Source of the DNA: Enoplolaimus lenunculus
Lineage: Eukaryota; Nematoda; Enoplea; Enoplida; Thoracostomopsidae
Direction of reading: 5' to 3'
Assembly (NCBI GenBank): GCA_030248215.1
Contig: JASANG010001975.1
Location: 140,181 to 204,180, forward strand
DNA length: 64,000 nt
The position numbers and the translations under genes are program-made. Below are positions 1 to 11,000 of the stretch, piece by piece. Below the pieces are notes generated by a model that saw only the letters and a list, made by a program, of their open reading frames with translations, was not told where the DNA came from and did no database searches. How positions within the stretch are numbered: position 1 is the first letter of the stretch; each line of letters opens with the position of its first letter.

Positions 1-49
1 GAGTCTTTGCGGTCTTCGTTTATTACTGAATTAGGTTAGCGAATAGATA

Positions 50-202
50 TTAGTGGTCAAGGTAGACGTGCTTTTTTGCTTTAGAGATGCCCCGGTGCTT
101 AAGCATCCGACGCCGTAGCCAACCGCGGCCAAATTTTTGATGCAACCTCAACTTAACTCGATGGGTGTTGAATAACTGAAGAATTATCTTTGTTAGGATC
201 AT
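50..202 (-). other. Possible basic 3' exon, unidentified
   Basis: An open stretch on the minus strand follows an acceptor-like TTCTTCAG near 187-194 and encodes about 44 residues rich in Arg and Lys (FGRGWLRRRMLKHRG is the core), then a TAA. The composition resembles a ribosomal-protein tail, but I cannot match a family. It would lie in or upstream of a STRIP intron on the opposite strand, which makes it doubtful. Confidence 0.2.
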
Positions 203-797
203 GCAAAAACAGTGTAAAAATGTACTTGTATTCATTTTTACGTTACAGTATTATCATATTAGCAAGCTTTGGTTCGACACAACGTTTAATTTTTGAACAA
301 TAACATGTTTGTTTAGCAATAAACGGCTGTTTTAGTAAAACGAAATTTCCTACAAAATATTCATTAGCCCCGGTTGGCACCTACTCCTGTCCCAGTAAAA
401 ATTGCGGTCCCGGGGCCAACTCTATTCTGTATTGCATTGCTTTGTCTCCAAATTGTAAAAAAACTATTATCAAGCATAAACGATCCTAAACGTGTTACTA
501 TTCGAACACTGTTTTTCGTATCAAAACTCGTCAACGTCTCAGCCGCATTCTTCAGTTTCATTAATGAACGTGAACAGGCTTTGATTATTTTCCATGAGGT
601 AGTTAATTATGGGTTCAATTCTGGTTTCTCGTAACAAAACGTAAATGCCCATACCTTGGCACCTCCCTGTTAAACAAATTAAGACATACGTAATGGTAAA
701 TATAAGGTATGTCGTTATAATCAACATGACTGGTATTATTTTATGTCGAAGAGAGTGACATTGCAATGTATAGCTTAACGTTTAAAATGTCATTCAG
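203..797. other. No gene seen; STRIP intron or upstream DNA
   Basis: Open frames here on both strands are short and lack family signatures. None encodes the STRIP residues expected just before the exon at 798, so this is most likely the intron leading into that exon. Confidence 0.55.
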
Positions 798-3700
798 GTT
801 ACCCAATTTATGAAACACAATCTCTTCCCGTTGTGTTGTTTAATATGATTACGCGGTTTTGCTCAAGTTCTGCTCCTCACTACCCAATGAAACGTGTGTT
901 GCTTTTGCTATGGAAAACAACACTTGCGTGGCTGGGTGGTTGGGATGATTTGCGGCGACTTAAAAATGAAGCTCGCGTTGCTGCTGGGTTGGATCCTGCG
1001 AAAGATGATACATTAATGGTGAGTCAGCGATGTAGGCTTAGGTTTGATATGACTAAATTTAGCCTGTTTATTAGGTTGTTATTATTGATACTGAAACCAG
1101 GTTTTAAACTTGATAAGAGATTTCTCAGTAAGAATCTCCTTTTTAGTGTTGAATTAGATTAGGAAATATAGATTTATTATAACTGTCAAATGGGAAGTTT
1201 GCTTTGAGGTGAGTGCATTGTTTTATCCCGTGGTTTTTACGGTCTATTAAATGTAATTTTATAATGTTTGGATTATGTTGAATTTTATAATGAAGTTGCT
1301 TCGTTCGCGTTAGTGTTTTTGTTACAATTTGTTTAAATGACAGGTTGCGCAGACGATGTGTGCCGCAACACCGCCTCAGTTTCCGGTACCGGGCGAAAGC
1401 ACTGAACTTGAAACGAACGGCGGCATAATAACGGGCAAAAATGGTGATTTGTCAAAAAACAATAGTGTTGGTGCTTCTCCTAATAAAGTAAGTTTCGATT
1501 GAGATCTAATATTAACATTCCTATTTTTTCACGCGAACTTTGTATAGAATTATAAATATTTTTAGTCTTAGTAGTACTCAGCCTTTGTCAATGGTTATGT
1601 TTTTATTAGTGTGACCGATTCAAGGCCCGTTGGCTTATAAGATTCTGTATGTTGACAACTTTTGAGAGTTGTTCAAAGTTGTGGTTTTTGGTTTGTTGCA
1701 GCGATCTATATTTTCGATGACAAGACGTAAAATTGCGATGGGTTATTCGCCAGCTGACGGGGATGAGGATTTTGTCCCAACCATATTACCAGATAATGAT
1801 GACGAAGAAAACGGTGATAGCAACGAAGGAAATAAAGCATCTGGCATCATTACAGATGAGTGTGCCGCTGATGCGGAGACGAGTTACAATATTATTAAAG
1901 ATTTAACTGATAGTTTGAACAATAATCAAAATGATGGTGTCGGTAACGAGAGTAGTGAGGAAAATTTGGCAGATGATGAAAAACAAGATGCAGAATCTGA
2001 ACGCTCTGTTACGGCTATAGCTGGAGGAGGAGAAAGCGCCGCAACACCGTTGCCGGTTGACGCACGAATGCCGCCAGGAATGGGCTGGAATCCATTTTCG
2101 GCGTCGAGTACGATTAAAGGAGATGAAGATGACGATGATGATTTGTTAATGGCTGGAATCGGTGGAACTGGGTATCCGGGTGGCTTTACAAATCCACAAG
2201 CTGATACTCTCAGACTGGATTTGAACGAACCAGACAACGAAGATGGTTCGTCCAGTGTCGATTCTGGCAACGAAAGCGGTGCCGATGACGGAAATGATTC
2301 GCAGAAACGAGGTGATTTACGACGGCCAACAGCGTCAAGCGCTATTACAAATGGGCTTTATCGCGATTATCTCAATACATCTGGGCACCATGATGATTCT
2401 CCTACAGCAGCGGAACTGTCCCAGCCTACGCAACGAAATTTACCATGGATTACGAAAATCCGCGAGAAAGATATTGAACAATTTTTAGAAACGGAGCGGT
2501 TAAAATTTTTTGGTTATCAGTTGCCCGATGATCGGACATCTACAGCTGGGTTTCCTCAACCGATACAAGAAAGTGTTCGGTCTTTGTTTCGGCACGTGTA
2601 TATTTCGTTAAGCGATGTTCAGGTAAGTTTTTTCGTTTTTATGCGAGATTTCCAATTTTTCCTGTTTTTGCCTTGCTGTAGTATGACTAGGTTTACACCA
2701 AATGGGTGACGCATGGGAATATGTACTATACGCGTGCAATTTTCAGTACTTAGCTAGATAATGTGTTTGTGGTGCAAGCCTATTTTATAGTATGTAATTT
2801 TTGCTACTGTATTTAGTTTAATGTGTTTAATATTACATTTTTATAGATTCAACAGGAAGAACGTTTCAATAAATACATTTTCTCCCAAAAGGAAGGTGCA
2901 GTCCCTCAAACTCCTGCTGAACAACTGTATCAAATGGTGTTGCCGCAACTGCCACAATTTTTAATAGCATTGTTGCGCATTTTACTCGCTGCTGCGCCGA
3001 CAACGCGCTCGAAACACGATTCGCTAAATATCAACTTTGACATTGTACCATCAGGAGTGTCTGCGGATGGAACTGTTGAAGACAGGTTAGTAAGGTTCAG
3101 CATTGTGTTTCAATTTGTCAGAGAAGTCAATGCAATAAAGATTAAAATATGTTTTAACTGATTTTGTAACATGACCGAGTTGTATCTAAACGTCTCAATG
3201 TCTCTCTTATCGGTATCTATCTACTTTCTAAGTATGTAATGCGCATTATCACCTTTATCTTATTTTAGTGCGAAATCACTCATCAATATCAATCGACACA
3301 AACAAATCATTGTTAAGTCAATTTCAGCGCTGTTGCTTCTACTTTTGAAACATTTCAAAGCAAACCATGTTTACCAGTTTGAATATGTTGGGCAGCATTT
3401 GGTTTTTGCCAATTGCATACCATTAATTTTGAAATTTTTTGACCAGAATATATTGTCGTATGTACAGTCTAAAGACGAAATTCCTGCTTTGAATTTTCCT
3501 GGGTGCGTGTTGCACTTTGCTAAACACGGCACAGGACCAGAGTACTCAAGCCATTCAGATTGCGATGGTATAGCGACTGATATAAGCGTATCTACAACGA
3601 GCAGCGCTACAAATATGAACAATGTGAATCCACAGTATTTTTTGTGGCGCAACATGTTCTCAGCAATCAACTTGTTACGCATTTTAAATAAAGTTACAAA

Positions 3701-5792
3701 ATGGAAACGTTCTAGGTTAGTACTTTATTGCAGCTATTTAGTGGGTTTTCAGTTTATCAGAACACCGATGGGGTGAAAACGCATTTAAGCCCAAATAACG
3801 ACGTGAAAATTTATCAAAAACGTTACTTTAGTGCGGCAAAGAGTAAACTGGCGTCAGGAAAAATCTGTAGCATTTTGTATGCGTCGCAAAAACGTAACTT
3901 TAATATCGTCGATTGCGTTAGAACATTAAATTATTTGTATTATTGTTATAAACGGTTGGTTTCAGAACTCTTATGCTGGTGGTATTTAAATCAGCACCGA
4001 TATTAAAGCGATCGTTACGTGTGAAACATATTCTTTGCCAGCTTTATGCATTGAAACTTTTGAAGATGCAAGCGAAGTATCTTGGCCGACAATGGCGTAA
4101 AACGAACATGGAGATTATGTCTGCGATTTATAGTAAAGTACGACATCGGTAAGTTTATATTTTAATAATAAATAATATTTCGATAAGAAGAAGAAGAAGA
4201 AATAGCTGTGTTTGCTCGTACAACAATAACTACTAGACTTATTAGATTTTGTTGCCAAGCGACTTATATTTTGTAAATCGCTTCAGAATATGTTGTAGTT
4301 GAAAGCGTGTACATAGATAATATTACAGTACGAACTTTTTTAGCGCTACTAATGTAATTAAACCGGTTTTGTATTACATTTTCTTTCAGATTAAACGACG
4401 ACTGGGCGTTTGGGAATGAAACTAATGCGAAGCCGTGGCATTATCAACTTGAAGAATGTGATCTTCGGTCTAATTTGGAAAAGTTTAACATTCGTCGTTA
4501 TGGGGAAGGCGCGAGTGCAGCAACGGCGTCAGTAAATGACACTGGGAATAATAGCTCCAACGCTCAGGTGAGTTTAAAACTGGTAAGACTTAAATGTTGC
4601 ATCTGAAGCAATAGATCATGTTTGGGTTGGCAGCTAAGGGTGGCGCTTTTTTACTATTTTAAAGCCGTCCATGTTACGCAGCAATGCACATGAATTACAG
4701 CATCATACTGTTGCAAACAAAAATTGCACTCGTATTACGCCAGATACTCTTAACAATTGTATGCAACTGGGCACATTCTGTGTAGAAAAAAATGTACCCG
4801 GCACGCGTTGCACTTTTGGCGTACCCCCTAAATCAACGCCCTTCAACATAGGGGGTAAGGCGAAAACGCAACGCGTGCTGGTACATTTTGTACCATGCAC
4901 CATCCAGCTAGTTGCACACTCTCGTTCAAGATTATGTGGTGTTACGAACATAACAGGGCTGCATCATGTTTACTTCGTAGAAACTGAGCCAAGTTGCATA
5001 CTAGCGAATATTACTTTGTGCAAAAAAATTGTGAAAATAGAATTTTTATTGTTGCATACATTATTAACAGTCATTTTGATTATTGTGCATAATACACAGG
5101 GAGGTATTGGTTCAACCTCTGCCGCAGGGCAGTCAATGGCTAGTACAGCGGTCGCACATGGAGCGTTATTTGGTGACCCGGAATTTCTGCCGTACGATAG
5201 TAACGTTATCTCGGTACTTGGTAAAAGCGGCATAGACGTTCGGCGAAAAACGATGCTTCACCTACGAAAACATCGCGAGCGTCGACGAAACGAAAACGTC
5301 AAGTTGAATGCGGAAGATAAAAGGAATGGAAACACAGATGTTGCTGTACCGAAAGAAAAAGATACCACTTCGGAATCAGGGGATAACTTCTGTGGCAAAA
5401 CTGTGACGTTTGCAGGATTGACTGATGGCAGTCCGTATAGCAGTACTAGTCATTATGTTTACAGTTACATGGAAGATGATGATGAACTCTCGGATCGATT
5501 TAAACGAAATTATGAGCAATGGCTGAAATTTGAAGTATTTCAAGCCAAAATTAATTGGGATCAGCTTGCAACGCCGGCATCGGGAGATTCGGCTGGTTCG
5601 CGTGTGACCCGCCGTGGGTCTATACTTAGACAACCTACAGCATTGGCTGAAATTGGGCAACATAAAAATATGGCAGCTAAACAAAATGCGTCGAAAGCTA
5701 ACGCAAGTGAAAATATAGAGCGTCATGGCCAACCTTCGATTTTGGATAATATGGATCGAATTCAAGCGCATGAAGAGATTAAAGAGAAGTAA
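798..5792 (+). CDS. STRIP1: STRIP1/2 (FAM40, Far11) subunit of STRIPAK, 5'-partial
   Basis: Striatin-interacting protein, a scaffold of the STRIPAK PP2A-kinase complex that acts in cell shape, septation and Hippo signalling. Eight exons: 798-1018, 1344-1487, 1702-2622, 2847-3085, 3269-3715, 3966-4148, 4390-4567, 5100-5792 (stop TAA). All GT-AG, and reading phase is continuous through every junction; 1007 codons are in the window. The recognisable blocks occur in family order: [13 protein letters not shown] (N1221 region), [55 protein letters not shown] then [42 protein letters not shown] and [13 protein letters not shown] (DUF3402 region). Exon 3 carries a long acidic Ser/Asp/Glu-rich linker, much larger than in vertebrates. 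The last exon has a basic insertion of about 85 residues before the [11 protein letters not shown] block and a tail of about 75 residues. The protein's first ~280 residues must lie upstream of the window. The symbol is by family; STRIP1 and STRIP2 cannot be told apart. Confidence 0.93.
4745..4925. repeat. Foldback (inverted-repeat) element in the last STRIP intron
   Basis: Two arms face each other around a short centre. The left arm, about 4786-4837, contains GGCACGCGTTGC and GGCGTACCCCCT. The right arm, about 4850-4897, contains AGGGGGTAAGGCG and GCAACGCGTGC. The open frame running through it into the final exon is a by-product of the palindrome; phase shows that coding resumes after the acceptor at 5097-5099. 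Confidence 0.6.
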
Positions 5793-5825
5793 CTTAATAA
5801 CAAAACGCTTTTTTTAAACACTTTT

Positions 5826-5860
5826 ATACTACTGTTACGACCCTGTTCTATACATTGGCC
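5826..5860. mobile_element. hAT-like MITE family 1, right-end fragment
   Basis: Matches the right terminus of the family-1 elements (CCCTGTTCTATACATTGGCC) found whole at 7560 and 54952. No left end is present. Confidence 0.55.
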
Positions 5861-5914
5861 GGCATTTTTAGAGCTGGACGTCGCGCACATGCAAGATTTT
5901 GATATCGAGTAATT

Positions 5915-6087
5915 GGCCAATGTTATTTTTAGCGGCGTAGCAGTAGATCAACCGTATTCCATAAGCCTAAACCTAAGCGTTGCAAAAGTGCGTTCCTAAG
6001 CCTAAGCGAAAAATGTAATCTAGAATCTACACCTACTCTTTTATAGACCAACAAGAAACCTGGACGCCCCTAAAAGTAACATGGGCC
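5915..6087. mobile_element. hAT-like MITE family 2
   Basis: Begins GGCCAATGTTA and ends GTAACATGGGCC, with internal CCTAAGC (TTAGGC complement) units and the family's inner tail block AGAAACCTGGACGCCCC. No clean target duplication is visible here. Confidence 0.65.
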
Positions 6088-6208
6088 TACTGTGACATAA
6101 CTGCTTTTGATATTCGGTTGCAAATATTGCGCTTAGGTCGATATTCCAACAGTTTCAGTAGAATTCTTTTATGTCCAGTTTACCGAAAAGGATATTTAAG
6201 ATGTATTC

Positions 6209-6479
6209 TTAACCCCTTCTCACATTGAGTTGCCTATAGGCAACTCAGCGCTGTGTATATATGTTAAATAGTATATATCGCACCGTGTTTAACACTTGCA
6301 ACACGTATACATAGTATTGAATCACCACAAGACGTGAGAGCCCCCTCGGCTCGTGCGTCAAGCTCCTATAGCTGAGTGGTGATGGTATACGCCTCCCACT
6401 CCAGTCACTGGAGTTCGAATCCTAGCATAAAAGTAGATCTCATGGGGAAATAGAAAATATTCATGTGAGAAAGGGTTAA
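6209..6479 (+). mobile_element. piggyBac-like MITE carrying a tRNA-like sequence, copy 1
   Basis: Flanked by TTAA at 6209-6212 and 6476-6479. The termini CCCCTTCTCACAT and ATGTGAGAAAGGG are inverted repeats, as in piggyBac-type elements. At about 6362-6425 it carries a tRNA-like module: box A TATAGCTGAGTGG and box B GGAGTTCGAATCC. Two further copies are at 21541 and 27467. Confidence 0.8.
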
Positions 6480-6859
6480 TATTCAACGTGATCAGTCATT
6501 CACATCGAAATAGATAACTTCTTTTACTTTTGGAAACGCTCACAACAAATTTGCAAATATGAATAATTCAATAGGTTTGTCTCATGAATGTGTGCTGAAG
6601 TGTGCTATTTTATTAAGTTTTTAACTATATTATGCTTCTTTTTATTGTTATATGATGTTTAAAATTAAAGTGTGGTTGTATTTTTATTAACTTTTTACTA
6701 CAGTTTTAGGGATATACAAAGTTTTGATTAGGCAACAGTTTAAAATTGCAATTAAATACCAATTGTTGGCTACGATTTTTGTTTTGCTTGATCACTGATC
6801 AGCGTATTGTGTTTAAAACTTTATTAGAGGAACTGTACGCTGCGGGTTATACAGATTAC

Positions 6860-6998
6860 GGCCAATGTTACTTGTAGGGCCGTAACAGATGATTAAGCGC
6901 AACGCTAAGCCTAATCAAAAATTGCAGTCTAGCAGGGAAAACCTACTCTTTTACAGACCCGCCAGAAATCGGGACGGTCCTAAAAGTAACAGGTGCCC
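6860..6998. mobile_element. hAT-like MITE family 2, diverged
   Basis: Left end GGCCAATGTTACTTGTAGGG, right end CCTAAAAGTAACAGGTGCCC, and the internal block CCTACTCTTTTACAGACCC shared with the other family-2 copies. Confidence 0.6.
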
Positions 6999-7162
6999 AG
7001 ATTACAATTGAGTTTCGCAAATCATGTACTTTACTAAACTGTGAAGAAGGAATCCAAACATAGTTGGTATGTATATTTGAAAACTGTAAAAATCCAAAAA
7101 GCACACAATTGTTAAAGTTTCTGCTCTATTCGCAGTTGGATACTATCATTCTTGGACTATAA

Positions 7163-7535
7163 TGGTACGGTCAATGTAGAACAGGGCCGCAACATTACAA
7201 TAAGCATATTCCTAAGCTTAAGTCAAGGTGCAGCCGTATGTCTTCCTCCGGCTCTGGCCGAAAATCGACGTCCGGTTCCGGTAGAATTTTTGCCGGAGTT
7301 TCCTAAGATTTTGTATAAAAACAGGCGTAAAACCACACGATTTAATGCATGGGCCACAATAAAATGGACTCCTGTATTTTTAATCTCCGGTGCACCCTAT
7401 CATAAGCGTAAGACTGAGCTTATAAGCCTAAGCAAACAAATTTAGTCTAAACTTAAGCTTTACGTATACTCTTTCAGTCCCGCAGAAAAACGTTCCGCCT
7501 CTGATTTTTACATCGGTCCCGGTATTAAGTATCTG
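7163..7535. mobile_element. Family 1/3 MITE interrupted by a CCGG-rich element
   Basis: The left end (GGTCAATGTAGAACAGGGCC) and the right part (CAGAAAAACGTTCCGCC, then GATTTTTACATCGG) are separated by an insert at about 7226-7401. The insert has its own termini (AGGTGCAGCCG / CCGGTGCACCCT) and internal CTCCGGCTCTGG and TCCGGTTCCGG units. Confidence 0.55.
7226..7401. mobile_element. CCGGTT-type MITE nested in the 7163 element
   Basis: The ends are an imperfect inverted repeat of the GGTGCAACCGG type, and the interior next to each end is a short-period CCGG repeat. It belongs to the family seen whole at 13513 and 14489. Confidence 0.5.
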
Positions 7536-7559
7536 AACTGCATTGTGATAACACTATCG

Positions 7560-7717
7560 GCCCATGTATAGAACAGGGCCGGGTCGTTTTCCGGAGGGGC
7601 TATACTAGAGTCAGCTTAAGTTTTAGACTAATTTTTTGCTTAGGCTTAAAGCTTTAGGCTCATCTGTACGCTTAGGCTTGGGTGTATGCTAGTTCCGGCC
7701 CTGTTCTATACATGGGC
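7560..7717. mobile_element. hAT-like MITE family 1 with target duplication
   Basis: Inverted ends CCCATGTATAGAACAGGGCC and GGCCCTGTTCTATACATGGG. The sequence AACACTATCG flanks it on both sides (7550-7559 and 7718-7727), covering the 8-bp duplication expected of hAT. The interior has CTTAGGCTT units. Confidence 0.75.
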
Positions 7718-7747
7718 AACACTATCGTTACTTAAAATATTGCACGT

Positions 7748-7989
7748 CAGGGTACAACCGTATTGGTATGTATAATCAATAAAACGTTGAATATAGTGTT
7801 TGTGCTTGATAATTGGGAAATCTCGGAACTAAACTTTTCAAATACCACAAACTTGCAAACAAGCCCACTATGCGGACAGAACTTACACGAAAACTTTCAC
7901 TACCGAATTGCCGGCACAAATACAATAGAGCCGACGCGAAAGGTTGATTTCTGCCGGAGCTGCGGTGGCTGAACTCCGGTTGTACCCTG
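7748..7989. mobile_element. CCGGTT-type MITE
   Basis: Left end CAGGGTACAACCG and right end CGGTTGTACCCTG are inverted repeats. The interior is diverged, and open frames across it are incidental. Confidence 0.55.
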
Positions 7990-8067
7990 TTGCATATACT
8001 CAAAGCCTAAAGAAATCGTACATTTAACGGATGCAGATATTTCTGTTCATATGTCGTAGCCATTGAA

Positions 8068-11000
8068 TTACAATGCGCAAGAGGATGATTGTTCACAGCC
8101 AGTTTGTTCGGAATAAGGGTACGCGTCAGCCATGGTAACGTGTTCCTGAGAAGCAATCACACTGTAAGGTTGAGTAGCGTAGTAATCGGTAGCATAAACA
8201 CAATTGTTGTTTTGATCTGACGTTGTTGGAGCACTGCTGTTTGCATAGGGTCTGTTGTTGGGGTCAGAAGTTGCCGGGGTTGGTAGTTGAACGAACGACG
8301 CATTATTGACAAAATTGTAGTTTGAGCTGATTCCAGAAGCCTGAAGTTTTTAGCACTTTGCTAAATATCAGAACGCAATCTATTTGAATACATTTGATAC
8401 CAGGGTGTGTACAAATATAACAGAAACGGATAGTGTTCAAAATAAATGGATACGCAAAATGGATATTGTAGTATAAAAGTTTCTTGAGGCCAATGTTACG
8501 CTAAAGGATGTTCCATTGTTCCGGGTCAGCAAAGCACCAAAAGTACGCACAACAACAAGTATAATTGGGCCAGTGTGGGATAGTTAGGACAGCTGGTACA
8601 GCGGGACAATTGGAACAGTTGGGACTGCGGAACCATTGGGACGGTGGGGCAGTTGGAACAGAGGGATAGTTGGGACAGCGGAACAGCTGGGATAGCCAGA
8701 CAGTTGGAACAGTGAGACAGTTGGAACAGCGAGATAGTTGGTAGAGCAAGACTGTTGGAACAGTGGGACAGTTAAGACATAGGGAAAATTAGAACAATGG
8801 GGACAGTTGTGACGGCGGGACAGTTATGCCCACAACAAAAATAGTCCCAATCATTGAAAAATTTTCTTAAATTTGATTCTCAAAAGGGCTGCCGCCCCCA
8901 GACCCCTCAAGCTCAGGGGACCCTAAACATGATGGGGCTCTCCCCTCTAAACCCTCCACTCCACAGTAAGCAATTCATTATTGAAACACTTATCCCGGTC
9001 AGCCTCCGCGTCCTTTGAAACTGGGGGTCACGGGGGAATTGCACTCCCGATGTATTGCAGCACCGGGTGAATGGGATGGTCGATTTGGCGACATTGCTAT
9101 TAAAAGCCCAGCAATGAAAATGGCTAAAAAATTCGCCTTATAAGCATGTCCATCGCCTGTTATTTGAACAGTAAAACAGTAATTCGGTGATAAAAACTAT
9201 ACCGAATCCTGATTCCAATTGTTGATTTGGCGAAAATTTCAATTTCTGTGTTCGCTAGTTTTTAAGGTCCTGTTACAGAACCATTGTATATAAGTCGTAT
9301 ACCGATTGCGTCATATTTTCAACGCAATTGTTTTCACTGAGTTCACAGATCGCATCGTGTGAAGCCCGCACTCCAAACGTTTGATATGACTGTTGTTCTG
9401 AACTCGACGGCTGTTGAAAAGCATATTCGATTCGAGGAGGTCGTTTCATTCTAATTTCAAAATAAAAGTAAAATCCTAAACGGTTGCATAGACTTTTGGT
9501 CATGGCTTCATTCTCAGTGCCGGAGCAGTCACCCCCCATGCTCCCCATTTGGGGAAGGGCCTCCAACCCTAAAGGGGCCCCCACCCTAACCGGTTGAAAC
9601 AAAAACCGCTTAAGCTTTGAAATGCATCTGGCTTCTCGCTCACGAGATTGGGGCACCGACCGTGGAATTTGGGGGAAGCCCCCACCCACCCCTTCCTGCT
9701 TCGGCACTGGTGATTCTAGTAGTAACTTTGTCTTATATGTCATGTAAATTTTTTGATTCGTGTCGTTACATGAATGTTTAAAGTCGTATCGACACAAAAT
9801 CCGTAACCTTCACGGTCACGAACTTAAATGCTAAAAATTTCTATGATTTAGGCTCATGTATAAAAGTATACAACAGGGCCGAAACAGTCGTATAAGCATA
9901 TTCCTAAACCTGTAAGCCTACGCATACGTGTAAGGATGAGCTTATACCTAAGCATAAGCCTACGCAAAAAATAGTCAAAAGTTTGAGGTTAACTCTATTA
10001 CAGTGCCCGGGAAAACGTTCCCGCCCTGTTCTATATACACGGGACATCAACTGAATAGTTTTTTGCCACTCTGAGCTAAGCGTATCATTGCTATGAGTTC
10101 TGTCGCATCTAAAAAACCCAATAAGCTAAATTTTAAATTTTCAAACTCTTACCGACGCCTCCGCTTAAAGTTTCCATGTTCAAACATATTGTCGAATTGT
10201 GGCAACAGAGTCCAATAATTTCCTTTCTTGTCACATGATGAAATGCATCCATCCCGCGGTAGTTTCACAAAGCAATCATTCAAGCTCAAGTTATGGCGAA
10301 TACTGTTTTGCCAGCCCTTAAAACATAATAACAATGTTTATTAATATTTAATAAAAAATAATGGCTGGGTTTCTGGAATCTTACTTAAATTTACTTCAGT
10401 TATACTTAAGTAATTACTTAAGTTATACTTAAGTAATTACTTAAGTTATACTTAAGTAATTACTTAAATTTCGAGCAAAAACGTCAAATGCCAGCCATTG
10501 TCATAACAAGAAAGTAATAGTTTTGGTTTATATTAAGAAGGCACCGTGAGTCTATAATTTCAATTAGACTAAGGTTAGTATGCCTGAAATGTTAATCTGT
10601 AATATGCCAAGTTTAGCCAGCGATTTAAGTATTTTTACTTAACGTTTAAGTACGCTTTAAAAACGACAGTCTTTAAGTAATTACTTAGCACGTACTTAAG
10701 TATTAAGTACTAAGTCGAACTTAAGCAGGGTTTCGGAAACCCAGCCAATATCATTTATACTTTTGGATTTTCTCGCGGAATTTGAAAATACCGTCACATG
10801 AAAAGTTGTGTTGTTTGTTTCAATTGTGTTGGCACAAAAAATATAACACTTTTCAAATGAAACGCTTTATTTCTATTTTCTCACGTATCCCATAATAACC
10901 AGCGTTTATTTCCTGAATATTTTCAATATTCGCTACACTCTGCATGACCACTGTTACTTCACAGGGCGTAACAGTAGATTAAGCGTATTCCTAAGCCTAA

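Noticed and set aside
539-766. Minus-strand membrane-like short protein
   Set aside because: No splice-consistent extension, no family match and it overlaps the probable STRIP intron.
9273-9797. A 174-codon minus frame as one FoxL2 exon
   Set aside because: Its upstream half is the GC-rich MITE at 9515-9715. Only 9303-9450 joins in phase with the forkhead exon after an acceptor.
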